64,000 nt of DNA from Micromonospora costi (GCF_003626655.1 NZ_RBAN01000004.1:620001-684000); one strand, 5' to 3'; positions 1 through 8,847 are shown, numbered from the stretch's first letter. Notes: generated by a model not told the origin, from the letters alone. Translations and numbers: made by a program.

Positions 1-236
1 CCGAGCCCCGCCTCCGGCACCGGCCCGGCACCCGGGCTCAGCGCCGCGGTCAGCGACAGCACCACCGCGCCCGCGCCGGCCGACAGGCCCGTCGCGCCCA
101 GAGCGAGACCCCACCGCCGCCGACGGCGGTAGCGGACGCCCGCCGTGCGGGCCCCGGCGAGGAGCCGGTCGACGTGTACGTCATCGTCGGCAACCCGGGT
201 CAACGTCTCGTGCAGCGCCCGATCCAGGTCAGTCAT
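1..236 (-). CDS. Membrane protein downstream of a sigma factor, probable anti-sigma factor (5' part only)
   Basis: Only the first 78 residues lie in the window; the gene runs off the left edge. The visible part has an acidic, amphipathic N-terminal stretch (residues 1-30), an Arg-rich patch (about 36-42) and one hydrophobic, Gly/Ala-rich segment (about 44-66) that looks like a membrane helix. Its ATG overlaps the stop of the SigE-type sigma factor gene by 8 bp, so the two are very likely translationally coupled. Genes placed this way behind SigE-type factors usually code for membrane-anchored partners of the sigma factor. The anti-sigma role is inferred from position and topology, as no conserved zinc-finger motif is visible in this portion. 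Confidence 0.6.
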   Translation of the reverse strand, partial: MTDLDRALHETLTRVADDDVHVDRLLAGARTAGVRYRRRRRWGLALGATGLSAGAGAVVLSLTAALSPGAGPVPEAGL

Positions 237-732
237 CGCGTCCTCCCGTTGGTGTCAGCGCCACATCAGCACCCACCTTGCCCCGCAACGTCGCAAGCGC
301 GCGCTTCACCTGCGTACGCACGGTCACCGTCGAGCAGCTGAGCAAGGCGGCTATCGACGCATCGTCAAGATCCTCGTAATAGCGCAGCACGATTGCCGCC
401 CGTTGCTTGGCGGGCAACTGCCGCACGTGACGCCACAGGGCGTCACGTTCCACAAACTCCGATTCGAGGTCCCGGCGGCTAGCGGGATCGCCGGTGTCAG
501 CTACGACGATCTCGCGGCTCGACAGTCGCCTCCAGCGGGTGATCGACGCGTTGACCAGCATCCGGCGCAGATACGCCTCAGGGTTCGCGGCCGAGATCCG
601 GTTCCACCGCGCGAACGCCCGCGCCAGCACCTCCTGTGCCAGGTCCTCACCGCGATGCCGGTCGCCGGTCAACAGCCGCGCGAGCCGCACCAGCGCCGCG
701 CCTCGCGCTCGTACGTAGTCGTCGAAATCCAA
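229..732 (-). CDS. SigE-family ECF RNA polymerase sigma factor
   Basis: 167-aa ECF sigma factor. Region 2 is seen at about residues 10-70, including the GDRHRGEDLAQEVLARAF helix and the YLRRMLVNASITRWRR segment. Region 4 is at about 100-155, with the LPAKQRAAIVLRYYEDL helix followed by a helix-turn-helix ending in VRTQVKRALATLR. The length and the pattern match the actinobacterial SigE family (M-x-F-x-x-Y-V-R-A-R start). Translation starts at TTG 732 with a GGTGG/AGAGG purine stretch just upstream; no better in-frame ATG exists. The next gene overlaps by 8 bp and probably encodes its membrane anti-sigma partner. It should direct core RNA polymerase to a stress regulon that cannot be read from the sequence. 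Confidence 0.9.
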   Translation of the reverse strand: MDFDDYVRARGAALVRLARLLTGDRHRGEDLAQEVLARAFARWNRISAANPEAYLRRMLVNASITRWRRLSSREIVVADTGDPASRRDLESEFVERDALWRHVRQLPAKQRAAIVLRYYEDLDDASIAALLSCSTVTVRTQVKRALATLRGKVGADVALTPTGGRDD

Positions 733-911
733 ACCTCTGCCACCCTCCCCCGCCGCGCCGCACGCTCACACCGGGATACACGACTCGGGTACCGGCGTCT
801 GTTGCACGGCACAACAGGATTGCCCGAGCGGCCGATTCGCCATCGCACCGATTCGCAGGAGGGTGACCGCAAGACGATCGTCGACTGAACGCCGCAACGA
901 AAGGAGCCCCG

Positions 912-1616
912 ATGGGCTCACTCAGGAGGACCGCGCTGGTCGCGGGCGTGTTCTACGTGCTCACCTTCGTCTCGATTCCGACCGTCGCCCTGTACGGTCC
1001 GGTGCACGACGCGGACTACCTCGTCGGCACGACGTCGGAGACCCCCGTCGTCATCGGCGGCGTCCTCGAGGTGATCGTTGCCCTCTCCTGCATCGGCACC
1101 GCCGTCGTGCTGTACCCGGTGGTCAAGCGGCAGGGCGCAGCCCGAGCGCTGGGCTTCGTGAGCGCCCGGGTCCTCGAAGCGGCCGGCATCTTCGTCGGCG
1201 TCGCGAGCCTCCTGACGCTCGTGGCCCTGCGGCGAGCCGAAGCCGGAGCCGACGCCCTGGTCACCGGACAGGCGCTGGTCGCCTTCTACGACTCGATCTT
1301 CCTACTCAGCCAAAGCCTCATCCCGGCCGTGAACGCCCTGTTGCTGGGTTCCCTGCTGTACCAGTCACGGCTCGTGCCGCGCGTCCTCCCCGTGCTCGGG
1401 CTCGTCGGAGCGCCCCTGCTCGTCGTGGCCGACGCCGGCACTCTGTTCGGGCTCTGGGATCGGCTGTCCCCGGTGGCGGCGATCGCGGCCGTCCCGATCG
1501 CGGTGTGGGAGTTCTCGCTGGGCGTCTATCTGATCGTCAAAGGCTTCAAGCCCTCCCCGGTCACCGCAGAAATGGTGGCCGCCGGGGCCCGGCACCCCGA
1601 GGGCGCCAGCGTCTGA
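912..1616 (+). CDS. DUF4386 family integral membrane protein
   Basis: 234 aa with about six hydrophobic segments spaced along the chain (first at residues 7-27, others near 48-70, 80-103, 124-148, 152-172 and 182-205). The overall pattern, including the N-terminal LVAGVFYVLTFVSIP and an LVGxxLYxSRLVPR-like segment in the middle, is that of the DUF4386 family, which has no established function. A GGAGC ribosome-binding site precedes the ATG by a few bases. It stands alone, convergent with the next gene, with a 180-bp upstream gap shared with the divergent sigma factor gene. Function unknown. Confidence 0.8.
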   Translation: MGSLRRTALVAGVFYVLTFVSIPTVALYGPVHDADYLVGTTSETPVVIGGVLEVIVALSCIGTAVVLYPVVKRQGAARALGFVSARVLEAAGIFVGVASLLTLVALRRAEAGADALVTGQALVAFYDSIFLLSQSLIPAVNALLLGSLLYQSRLVPRVLPVLGLVGAPLLVVADAGTLFGLWDRLSPVAAIAAVPIAVWEFSLGVYLIVKGFKPSPVTAEMVAAGARHPEGASV

Positions 1617-1688
1617 GCGTCGACGACACGGCCGGGTTGGCGTAGCCCGAGAGTTGGTGGAAGGCGCCGACCGCGTCAGCGGTGACAC

Positions 1689-2273
1689 TCAGGAATCCGC
1701 TGGTACACCGGCTTCCAGCTGGCCGATCATCGGGGCGAGGAGCTCGTTGAGTTCGCGGGCCAGCACCGTGACCGCTCGACGCGCCGCGGGAGCTACGGAC
1801 GCGTCCGGGCCGTCAGGGGCCGGAGGCAGATCATCGAGGGGAAGCGGCGCCTCGACCTGCAACACCGCCCGCAGGTGGGGGCTGCGCGTCACGTCCTGGT
1901 CCGACGGTGTCGTGTACTGGCCGAACAGCTGCGGCCAGTCCCGCCAACCCCGGTCGCGCTGCCACTGCCTGGTCCACGTGAGCTCGGCGGGCCACCGGGA
2001 GATCATCGACACGGCGCAGGTCATGCTCCCGTCCCACGGGCTCGCCAGGCAGGTCGCGGAGATGATCCGCCGGTGCCAGCGTACGTAGCCAGGTGACAGT
2101 TCGGAGGCCAGTCGCCACGCTGTGGCCGCGAAGGTGACGGGCGCGATGTGCCCCCACGTGTCGGCGAACTCGTCGATGCGCCTCACGACCTCCGCCTCGT
2201 AGCGACCGCGCCCGTCCGCGCCGTGCTCACGGTCGAAGGGCTCATCGATCCAGAAGGCGCGCGGTCCAGGCAT
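1689..2273 (-). CDS. Hypothetical protein, soluble
   Basis: 194-aa protein with no family I recognise. It is rich in Trp (including WRLASEL, RWHRR, WPAELTW and WRDWPQLF) and charged residues, and has no signal peptide or membrane segment. The second of two close ATG codons (2273) is preferred because GGAG sits 6 nt upstream of it, whereas it directly abuts the first. It is transcribed leftward and converges with the DUF4386 gene (72-bp gap). The upstream TauE gene ends 53 bp away on the same strand, so read-through from the sulfur operon is possible, but nothing in the product ties it to sulfur chemistry. Confidence 0.65.
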   Translation of the reverse strand: MPGPRAFWIDEPFDREHGADGRGRYEAEVVRRIDEFADTWGHIAPVTFAATAWRLASELSPGYVRWHRRIISATCLASPWDGSMTCAVSMISRWPAELTWTRQWQRDRGWRDWPQLFGQYTTPSDQDVTRSPHLRAVLQVEAPLPLDDLPPAPDGPDASVAPAARRAVTVLARELNELLAPMIGQLEAGVPADS

Positions 2274-2326
2274 GTGCATCTCCTACGAGCGGCGGTTCAC
2301 GACGTCGTCCTCACCATGGCGGTCTA

Positions 2327-3226
2327 TCACGAACGCGGTCGGCTGTCCGTCCGGCGCGCGAGGCGGACACCGACGCACCCCGGGCGCGCGAGGCACACCG
2401 ACGCGCCCCCGAGCGCCGCCACCGCGGCCACGCCGACCGCGGCCCACAGCACGGGACTGGTGCTCACCTGGTGGGGCAACTGCTGGGCGAGGACGAACAC
2501 GCCCATCACCACGACGAACCAGCCGAACGCCGTACGCAGCGCGTTCTCGGGAATCCGGCCGGCGAGCCGGCCACCGAGCAGGCTGCCGATCACGGCGGCC
2601 GTGGTGACGGCGGCGGCCAGGCCCCAGTCGATGCTGACGCTGGAGAGGTAGCCGGCGAGGCCGGCGAAGGACTTCATCGCGATGACGACCAGTGAGGTGC
2701 CCACGGCGACGGGCATCGGCAGGCCGCCGAGCAGGGCCAGTGCCGGTACCACCAGGAAGCCGCCGCCGGCGCCGACCAGGCCCGTGACCAGGCCGACCAC
2801 GACGCCGTCGATGATGACCCGCAGGATGGGCAGCTCGTGCGGCACCGGCCGGGTCTCCGCGGCGCGGCGGCCGCGAATCATCGCGATGGCGGTGGCGAGC
2901 ATCATCAGGGCGAAGCCGGTCAGCAGCACACCGGCGGGAATGAACCCGGCCAGGCGGCCGCCGGTGTAGGCGCCGGCCATGCCGGCGACGCCGAAGATCA
3001 GCCCGGTGCGCCACCGGACGCGTCCGGCCCGGGCGTGCGGCAGGACGCCGACGGCACTCGTGACGCCGACGACGAGCAGCGAGGTGGCGATGGCTTCCTT
3101 GGCCGGCAGGTCGGCGACGTAGACGAGCAGCGGTACGGCCAGGATCGAACCGCCGCCGCCGAGCAGGCCGAGGCTGACTCCGATCAGGACGGCCAGACCG
3201 ACGGTGAGGGCGAGACTGCCGGTCAT
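2327..3226 (-). CDS. TauE/SafE family sulfite/sulfur-anion exporter
   Basis: 299-aa membrane permease with about eight hydrophobic helices in two homologous halves. The first half opens with LTVGLAVLIGVSLGLLGGGGS and the second with VVGLVTGLVGAGGGFLVVPAL, the duplicated Gly-rich entrance motifs of the TauE/SafE family. Its ATG overlaps the stop of the rhodanese gene by 4 bp (ATGA), making it the third gene of a persulfide-detoxification operon. In such operons the permease is thought to export sulfite or thiosulfate made by the upstream dioxygenase and rhodanese. The exact anion cannot be read from sequence. The last ~30 residues are Arg-rich and probably cytoplasmic. Confidence 0.88.
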   Translation of the reverse strand: MTGSLALTVGLAVLIGVSLGLLGGGGSILAVPLLVYVADLPAKEAIATSLLVVGVTSAVGVLPHARAGRVRWRTGLIFGVAGMAGAYTGGRLAGFIPAGVLLTGFALMMLATAIAMIRGRRAAETRPVPHELPILRVIIDGVVVGLVTGLVGAGGGFLVVPALALLGGLPMPVAVGTSLVVIAMKSFAGLAGYLSSVSIDWGLAAAVTTAAVIGSLLGGRLAGRIPENALRTAFGWFVVVMGVFVLAQQLPHQVSTSPVLWAAVGVAAVAALGGASVCLARPGCVGVRLARRTDSRPRS

Positions 3227-3825
3227 GCCGGCCGACGGGCCGCCGACTCACCACCCAGCTGGCCGATGACGGTGCCCAGGTCGCAGGTGGCGCCACGGTT
3301 GTAGGGAAGCTTGGCGAGCAGCATGCCCATGGCGCAGGTGTTGGTCAGCGCCGCGACGGTGAGACCGGCGCCGATGAAGCCGGCGACCCACTTCAGGCCG
3401 GGTACGAACACCGAGGCGACGACGCTGGCCAGGACGATGGCACCGGCGACCAGGCGGACCTGACGCTCGAGGTCCCAGCGGGGCCTGCCCTGGCTGATCG
3501 GCGCGTGACCCGCCTGCCAGGCCATGATGCCTCCGTCGAGTACGCGGAGGTTGGGTAGGCCGACGTCGGCGAGGGCCCGCCGGGCCTGGGCGGCGCGGGC
3601 GCCGGAGCGGCAGATCAGGACGACGTCCTCGTCGAGGTGGCGGCGCAGTTCCTCGCGGTGTTCCGTGAGCAGGTCCAGCGGCACGTTGTAGGAGCCCGGG
3701 ATGTGCGAGGTCTCGAACTCGCCGGGGGTGCGGACGTCGAGCAGCCGGGGTGTCCGGCCGGCGGCGATCAGCTCGCGCAGGGTCGCCGTGTCGAGCGTGC
3801 CGGGGCTGGTCGGGGTCGTGGTCAT
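3223..3825 (-). CDS. Rhodanese domain fused to DUF2892 membrane domain
   Basis: 200 aa. Residues 12-110 are a rhodanese domain with catalytic Cys72 in the loop CRSGAR, ready to carry a persulfide. Residues 120-200 form two hydrophobic helices of the DUF2892 type, ending with a NTCAMGMLLAKLPYN segment that brings one more cysteine to the membrane side. A good AAAGGA site lies 6 nt before the ATG. The gene begins 10 bp after the metallo-beta-lactamase/rhodanese fusion gene and overlaps the TauE gene by 4 bp. The protein probably moves sulfane sulfur between thiol carriers at the membrane, feeding or clearing substrate for the neighbours. Confidence 0.9.
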   Translation of the reverse strand: MTTTPTSPGTLDTATLRELIAAGRTPRLLDVRTPGEFETSHIPGSYNVPLDLLTEHREELRRHLDEDVVLICRSGARAAQARRALADVGLPNLRVLDGGIMAWQAGHAPISQGRPRWDLERQVRLVAGAIVLASVVASVFVPGLKWVAGFIGAGLTVAALTNTCAMGMLLAKLPYNRGATCDLGTVIGQLGGESAARRPA

Positions 3826-3835
3826 GTGCGTCCTT

Positions 3836-5239
3836 TCAGGAGGTGGGAGCCATCCGCACGCCGGCCTGTTCGGCCCGGCCGAACATGTCGTCGATCAGGA
3901 CGACCTCGCGGCCGGTGTTGGCCAGCAGCGACGCGGCGGCGGTGGCGCGGTAGCCGGAGCCGCAGTGCACCCAGACGGTGCCGGCTGGTACGTCGCGGAG
4001 GCGCTTGGGCAGGTCGGGCAGCGGGATGTGCACGGCGCCGTCGATGTGGCCGGCGGTCCACTCGTTGGTCATCCGCACGTCCAGCACGACGTGCGGGTCA
4101 GGCAGGCCGACCGGGGTGTCCCCGGCCTGCGCGGCCGCGAGGGCCGCGAAGTCGGCGACGCTCAGCTCGCGGAGATCCGACCGGTCGGTCGCCCAGTCCT
4201 CGGGGTCGCCGCTGGACTGGGCGGCGGGTCGGTCGATGCCGATCCGGACCAGCTCACGCTGCGCGGCGGCGACCTGCTGCGGTGTCTCGGCGAGCAGTGT
4301 GATCGGCGTACCCCAGTCGATGAGCCAGCCCAGCCAGGTGGACATCGGCCCGTCGAGGCCGAGGCCGACCGTGCCGGCCAGGTGCGCTGAGGCGTACGCC
4401 CTGCGGTGTCGCAGATCGACCACCCACTCGCCGGCGGCGATCCGTCGGCGCAGTTCGTCGGCGTCGGCCCGGTTGATCGGGGTGAGGTCGACCGGCGCCG
4501 GGCCTGCCGCGTTGGCGACGCCCATGTGGGCGTAGTAGGCCGGGTAGGCGTCCAAGCCGGCCAGGGTCTCGGTGACGAACCGGTCCGCGGCGAGTCGGAA
4601 CACGGGGTTGGCCTGTTTCTCCCGCCCGATGGTCGACTCGGGCGCGTCGGCCTGGCTGGCCGAGCAGAAGCTGCCGAATCCGTGGGTGGGCCAGACCTGT
4701 GTGCCGTCGGGCAGGAGGTCGGCGAGCCGCTGGGCGGAGGCGTGCTGATGCTGGGCCAGCTCGTGCGCATGCTGCTGGCCGAGCAGATCGGTGCGGCCGG
4801 TGGTGCCGAACAGCAGCGAGCCGCCGGTGAACACACCGACCGGGACCCAGCCGTCGCCGTCGCCGGCCTCGTCGAGCACGTACGACAGGTGGTGGAACGT
4901 GTGGCCCGGCGTGCCGACGACCCGGAGGCGCAGCGCGTCGGACACGTCGACGACGTCGCCGTCCGAGACCGGAGTCCGGTGGAACGTCACGCTGTCCGCG
5001 GCCGCGACGAGGTACTCGGCGCCGGTCAGCCGGGCCAGTTGCAGGCCGCCGGAGACGTAGTCGTTGTGCATGTGCGTCTCCACCACGTGGGTGATGCGCA
5101 CGCCCTTCTCCCCCGCGAGATACACGACCCGGTCGATGTCCCGCTGTGGGTCCACCACCACCGCCACACGGCCGTCCGTCGCCAGGTAGCTGCGGTCACC
5201 CAGGGACGAGGTCGCGATCACCGACACCTGCACCGTCAT
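3836..5239 (-). CDS. Metallo-beta-lactamase/rhodanese fusion, persulfide-dioxygenase-like
   Basis: 467 aa. Residues about 1-245 are a metallo-beta-lactamase hydrolase of the ETHE1/glyoxalase-II branch: ETHMHNDYVSGG supplies the HxHxD metal ligands, GHTFHH and the acidic FGTTGRTDLLG loop follow, and WPTHGFG provides the last His. Two rhodanese modules complete the protein. The first (about 265-345) lacks a catalytic Cys, while the second (about 365-467) has Cys426 in CGSGYR. The likely job is oxidation of glutathione- or mycothiol-type persulfide to sulfite plus sulfur transfer. The ATG at 5239 is chosen because GGAG lies 8-9 nt upstream and a CstR-type operator sits between it and any earlier start. 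It is the first gene of the operon. Confidence 0.9.
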   Translation of the reverse strand: MTVQVSVIATSSLGDRSYLATDGRVAVVVDPQRDIDRVVYLAGEKGVRITHVVETHMHNDYVSGGLQLARLTGAEYLVAAADSVTFHRTPVSDGDVVDVSDALRLRVVGTPGHTFHHLSYVLDEAGDGDGWVPVGVFTGGSLLFGTTGRTDLLGQQHAHELAQHQHASAQRLADLLPDGTQVWPTHGFGSFCSASQADAPESTIGREKQANPVFRLAADRFVTETLAGLDAYPAYYAHMGVANAAGPAPVDLTPINRADADELRRRIAAGEWVVDLRHRRAYASAHLAGTVGLGLDGPMSTWLGWLIDWGTPITLLAETPQQVAAAQRELVRIGIDRPAAQSSGDPEDWATDRSDLRELSVADFAALAAAQAGDTPVGLPDPHVVLDVRMTNEWTAGHIDGAVHIPLPDLPKRLRDVPAGTVWVHCGSGYRATAAASLLANTGREVVLIDDMFGRAEQAGVRMAPTS

Positions 5240-5259
5240 CCGTCTGCTCCTTCTCACAT

Positions 5260-5275
5260 ATACCCCGGGGGGTAT
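5260..5275. promoter_or_regulatory. CsoR/CstR-type operator of the sulfur operon
   Basis: ATACCCC-GG-GGGGTAT, a 7-2-7 inverted repeat 20 bp upstream of the fusion gene start. This is the C-tract/G-tract palindrome bound by CsoR-fold repressors. The regulator gene nearby has a near-identical box in front of it, so both promoters are probably controlled by that protein. Confidence 0.8.
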
Positions 5276-5373
5276 GCCGGGAATAGTCGTCACCCCTGGT
5301 CGACATCGCACACGCGCTTACCCACCCGGGCGGCGGACACGCCGTCCGGGCGCGGAGCGTCAGGCTCGGCGGA

Positions 5374-5748
<375 letters not shown>

Positions 5749-5756
5749 CTACTCGC

Positions 5757-6101
5757 TCACGCCGTGGGCGCTTCGGACAGGTTGCGGTCGATGTGGTCGG
5801 CGTGGAACAGAGCCTGCCGGAGGAGCCGCCGGACGTGGTCGTCAGCAGCGGAGTAGTAGACGAATGTTCCCTCGCGGCGCCCCTTGACGAGGCCCGCGAG
5901 GCGCAGCTTGGCCAGATGCTGGCTGACCGCGGTGGGGGCGGCTCCGGCGAGCTCGGCGAGGCAGGCGACGGAGGACTCCCCCTGCAAGAGCGCCCACAGG
6001 ACCTTGACCCGGGTGGGATCGGCCAGGAGTCGGAACGTCTCGGCCGCGAGATGCACCTGCTCCTCGTTGGGCATGTCGAAGTCGGGCAGCGACGTGTGCA
6101 T
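5757..6101 (-). CDS. ArsR/SmtB-family metal-sensing repressor
   Basis: 114-aa winged-helix repressor. The recognition helix is in the segment APTAVSQHLAKLRLAGLV (residues 55-72), followed by the beta-wing GRREGTFVYYS. The C-terminal helix carries Asp87-x-His89, ten residues, His100-x2-His103, the exact alpha-5 metal-site pattern of the SmtB/CzrA/NmtR group (Zn, Co or Ni). The CxC alpha-3 site of cadmium and arsenic sensors is absent: the only Cys is Cys47. The gene is divergent from the P1B-4 ATPase gene with 65 bp between the start codons, so it very likely represses that exporter and itself until divalent metal binds. Confidence 0.92.
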   Translation of the reverse strand: MHTSLPDFDMPNEEQVHLAAETFRLLADPTRVKVLWALLQGESSVACLAELAGAAPTAVSQHLAKLRLAGLVKGRREGTFVYYSAADDHVRRLLRQALFHADHIDRNLSEAPTA

Positions 6102-6144
6102 GGGCCGAGCATACCGACCATTCCATTGCTTGCGTATCTGCGTG

Positions 6145-6158
6145 TATGCGCATATAAG
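6145..6158 (+). promoter_or_regulatory. Operator overlapping -10 box of the leaderless P-type ATPase gene
   Basis: TATGCGCATA (6145-6154) is a perfect 10-bp palindrome typical of ArsR/SmtB operators. It overlaps a -10-like TATAAG (6153-6158) that ends 8 nt before the GTG start at 6167. No Shine-Dalgarno sequence is present, so transcription probably begins at or next to the start codon (leaderless mRNA). Repressor bound here would block polymerase directly. Confidence 0.7.
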
Positions 6159-6166
6159 ATGCCCGG

Positions 6167-8149
6167 GTGACGACGAGCGTCGAGAACCCCTCCGCTGCCC
6201 AGCCCACAGCGCCGGCCACCAGCCGTCGAGCCGGCCAGCGGCGGACCGCCCTGTGGTCGCTGCCGGAGGTCCGCTGGGCCGCCGCCGCGACCGGCCTGTT
6301 CGTGCTCGGCCTGCTGGCCCACCTGTCCCCCGCGCCGAGCTGGGTGTGGTGGGCGTTGTACCTCGCCTGCTACGCCGCGGGCGGGTGGGAGCCGGGCTGG
6401 GCCGGGTTGCGGGCGCTGCGCGAGCGCAAACTCGACGTCGACCTTCTGATGGTCCTGGCGGCGATCGGCGCGGCGTCCATCGGCCAGGTCCTCGACGGGG
6501 CGCTGCTCATCGTCATCTTCGCCACCTCGGGCGCACTGGAAGCCGTCGCCACCACACGCACCGAGGACTCCGTCAGCGGTCTGCTGGACCTCGCACCCGA
6601 CACGGCCACCCGCCTCACCGCGACCGGCGAGGAGACCGTCGACGCCGCCGACCTGCACGTGGGAGACGTCATCCTGGTCCGTCCCGGAGAGCGGATCGGC
6701 GCCGACGGAGAGGTCACCGGCGGCGCGAGTGAGGTCGACCAGGCCACCATCACCGGCGAGCCGCTGCCCGTCGACAAGCACCCCGGCGACGAGGTGTTCG
6801 CGGGAACCCTCAACGGCACCGGTGCGCTCCGCATCCGTGTGACCCGGCCTGCCGGCGACACGGTCATCGCCCGGATCGTCGCCATGGTCGCCGAAGCCAG
6901 CGCCACCAAGGCGCGGGTGCAGTTGTTCATCGAGAAGGTCGAACAGCGCTACTCAATCGGCATGGTCGCCGCCACCGTCGCCCTGTTCGTGATCCCGCTG
7001 GTGCTGGGTGCCGAACTGCAACCGACGCTGCTGAGGGCGATGACTTTCATGATCGTCGCGTCGCCGTGCGCGGTGGTGCTGGCCACCATGCCGCCGCTGC
7101 TGTCCGCTATCGCCAACGCCGGCCGGCACGGCGTGCTGGTCAAGTCCGCCGTGGTGATGGAACACCTCGCCACCGCCACCCGGGTCGCCTTCGACAAGAC
7201 CGGCACCCTCACCGAAGGCGCCCCACACCTGACCGACATCCGGCTCCTCCCCCGCGCCAGCCTCAGCGAGCGCCAACTCCTCACGTTGGCCGCCGCTGCC
7301 GAGCGTTCCTCCGAACACCCGCTCGCACGGGCGGTGGTCACCGCCGCCCGTGAGGCGCAGCTCCCGCTATCCGCACCGGACGCCTTCACCTCGACTCCCG
7401 GGCGCGGCGTCACCGCCCAGGTCGAAGGCCACCGGGTCGACGTGGGCAGCCCTGCCGGATGGGAGACGGGCCACGACCGCGCACTGTGCGCTCTCGTCGA
7501 CGAACTGGAGCAGACGGGCCGAACAGCGGTCGTGGTCCAGGTCGACGGCGAACCCGTCGGCGTGCTGGGCCTGGCCGACAAGCTCCGCCCTGACGCCGCC
7601 GCAACGGTCGCCCACCTCACCGCGGTGACCGGAGTGCGCCCGGTGCTGCTGACCGGCGACAACGAACGCGCCGCCCGACGGCTCGCCGGCGAGGTCGGAA
7701 TCGCCGATGTCCGCGCCGGTCTGCTACCTCAGGACAAGGTCGCCGCGGTACGCGAGATGGAGAGCCGCGGAGACCGCGTGGTCCTGGTCGGCGACGGCGT
7801 CAACGACGCCCCCGCCCTGGCCGCCGCCCACGTCGGCATCGCCATGGGCCGCGCCGGCTCCGACCTCGCCCTCGACACCGCCGACACCGTCGTCACCCGC
7901 GACGAACTCGCCACCCTGCCCGCCGTCATCGAACTGGCCCGCCGCGCCCGCCGGCTCGTCATCGCGAACCTCACCATCGCCGCCACGTTCATCGCCGTAC
8001 TCGTCGCGTGGGACCTCATCGGCACCCTGCCCCTACCACTCGGAGTCGCCGGGCACGAAGGCTCCACCATCATCGTCGGCCTCAACGGACTCCGCCTGCT
8101 CCGCCGAGCCGCCTGGGTGCGGGCAGCAAGCATGGGACCAGCGACATGA
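6167..8149 (+). CDS. P1B-4 type heavy-metal exporting ATPase (Co/Zn/Fe class)
   Basis: 660-aa P-type ATPase. The order is: short Arg-rich N-terminus without an HMA domain, membrane helices, actuator loop with TGEPLPV, TM helix with Ser-Pro-Cys at 299-301, phosphorylation loop DKTGTLTEG (Asp near 343), nucleotide-binding SSEHPLARAV, hinge GDGVNDAPAL, and a last helix with HEGST near residue 630. SPC plus HEG(S/G)T is the P1B-4 signature of Co2+/Zn2+/Fe2+ exporters such as CoaT and mycobacterial CtpD/CtpJ, as opposed to CPC copper pumps. The start is a GTG with no ribosome site. Control by the divergent ArsR/SmtB-type sensor is strongly suggested by the intervening palindrome. Confidence 0.93.
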   Translation: MTTSVENPSAAQPTAPATSRRAGQRRTALWSLPEVRWAAAATGLFVLGLLAHLSPAPSWVWWALYLACYAAGGWEPGWAGLRALRERKLDVDLLMVLAAIGAASIGQVLDGALLIVIFATSGALEAVATTRTEDSVSGLLDLAPDTATRLTATGEETVDAADLHVGDVILVRPGERIGADGEVTGGASEVDQATITGEPLPVDKHPGDEVFAGTLNGTGALRIRVTRPAGDTVIARIVAMVAEASATKARVQLFIEKVEQRYSIGMVAATVALFVIPLVLGAELQPTLLRAMTFMIVASPCAVVLATMPPLLSAIANAGRHGVLVKSAVVMEHLATATRVAFDKTGTLTEGAPHLTDIRLLPRASLSERQLLTLAAAAERSSEHPLARAVVTAAREAQLPLSAPDAFTSTPGRGVTAQVEGHRVDVGSPAGWETGHDRALCALVDELEQTGRTAVVVQVDGEPVGVLGLADKLRPDAAATVAHLTAVTGVRPVLLTGDNERAARRLAGEVGIADVRAGLLPQDKVAAVREMESRGDRVVLVGDGVNDAPALAAAHVGIAMGRAGSDLALDTADTVVTRDELATLPAVIELARRARRLVIANLTIAATFIAVLVAWDLIGTLPLPLGVAGHEGSTIIVGLNGLRLLRRAAWVRAASMGPAT

Positions 8150-8379
8150 CACGCCTCCCGTCCGCCTCCGTCCAAGGCAGGCGGGCCCAACTCGTGAACC
8201 AGTGATCTATTCGGGGTGAAACAGGACGCCGCACCGACTCTCACCTGCGACAACGAGGAGCCGCAGGTGGGTGCAGTCTCCTGCAGGCGGAGCGCCCGTC
8301 CGCTGACGTCGACGCCTGGCCGGTGACCGGTGGCCTCACACGCTTCGGCGACGCGGCGAGCGGCGATGACGTGCATCAG

Positions 8380-8847
8380 TCAGAGGCAGCACCAGCAATA
8401 CAGGTCCTCACCCGCGTCTCGCGCGCGCTCGGCGAGGGCAGCGACTTCCTTGATGACAGGCACCATCTGGTCCTCCGGCAAGGGGCCATCCCACGCCAAC
8501 TCCTCGACCCGGCCCCACCGCGCCGACAACTCGAGCACTTGCGCGTCGTTGATCGAGGCGAGTGTGTCCCGCGTGACGCGGTCGAGGGACATCAGCCAAG
8601 GCCCTTCCTGCTCGTCCCCGCTCCACAGCAGCTTGAGACCGACCAGGTTCGCGTCCCAGTCGACGCCTCGAACGAAACTCACGAGCTTGCCGAGGGTCAC
8701 TGCCGGCTCGATGCCCTTGAGGTCAATCGCATCGGCAGTTGCGCCGCCACCGCCGCTGACGACGACCGGCCCGCCGTCGAGGTCCGCCATCAGGCCAACC
8801 GCCGCGGCATCATCCTTCGCCCGGAAGTAGTCGTACAGCACGCCCAT
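8380..8847 (-). CDS. Hypothetical protein, soluble
   Basis: 155 aa starting MGVLYDYFRAKDD. The ATG at 8847 is preferred over upstream ATGs (8877, 8961) because GGAG lies 8 nt before it and the residues upstream have low-complexity composition. The protein is acidic, without signal peptide or membrane helix. It ends in the Cys-rich tail DLYCWCCL, which is unusual. I recall similarly starting uncharacterised proteins in other actinomycetes but know no function. The gene stands alone, convergent with the ATPase gene. Confidence 0.65.
   Translation of the reverse strand: MGVLYDYFRAKDDAAAVGLMADLDGGPVVVSGGGGATADAIDLKGIEPAVTLGKLVSFVRGVDWDANLVGLKLLWSGDEQEGPWLMSLDRVTRDTLASINDAQVLELSARWGRVEELAWDGPLPEDQMVPVIKEVAALAERARDAGEDLYCWCCL

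Noticed and set aside
6167-8149. Initial idea that this ATPase is a copper pump of the neighbouring copper island
   Set aside because: It has SPC and HEGST rather than CPC/CPH, and its regulator is of the divalent-metal SmtB type.
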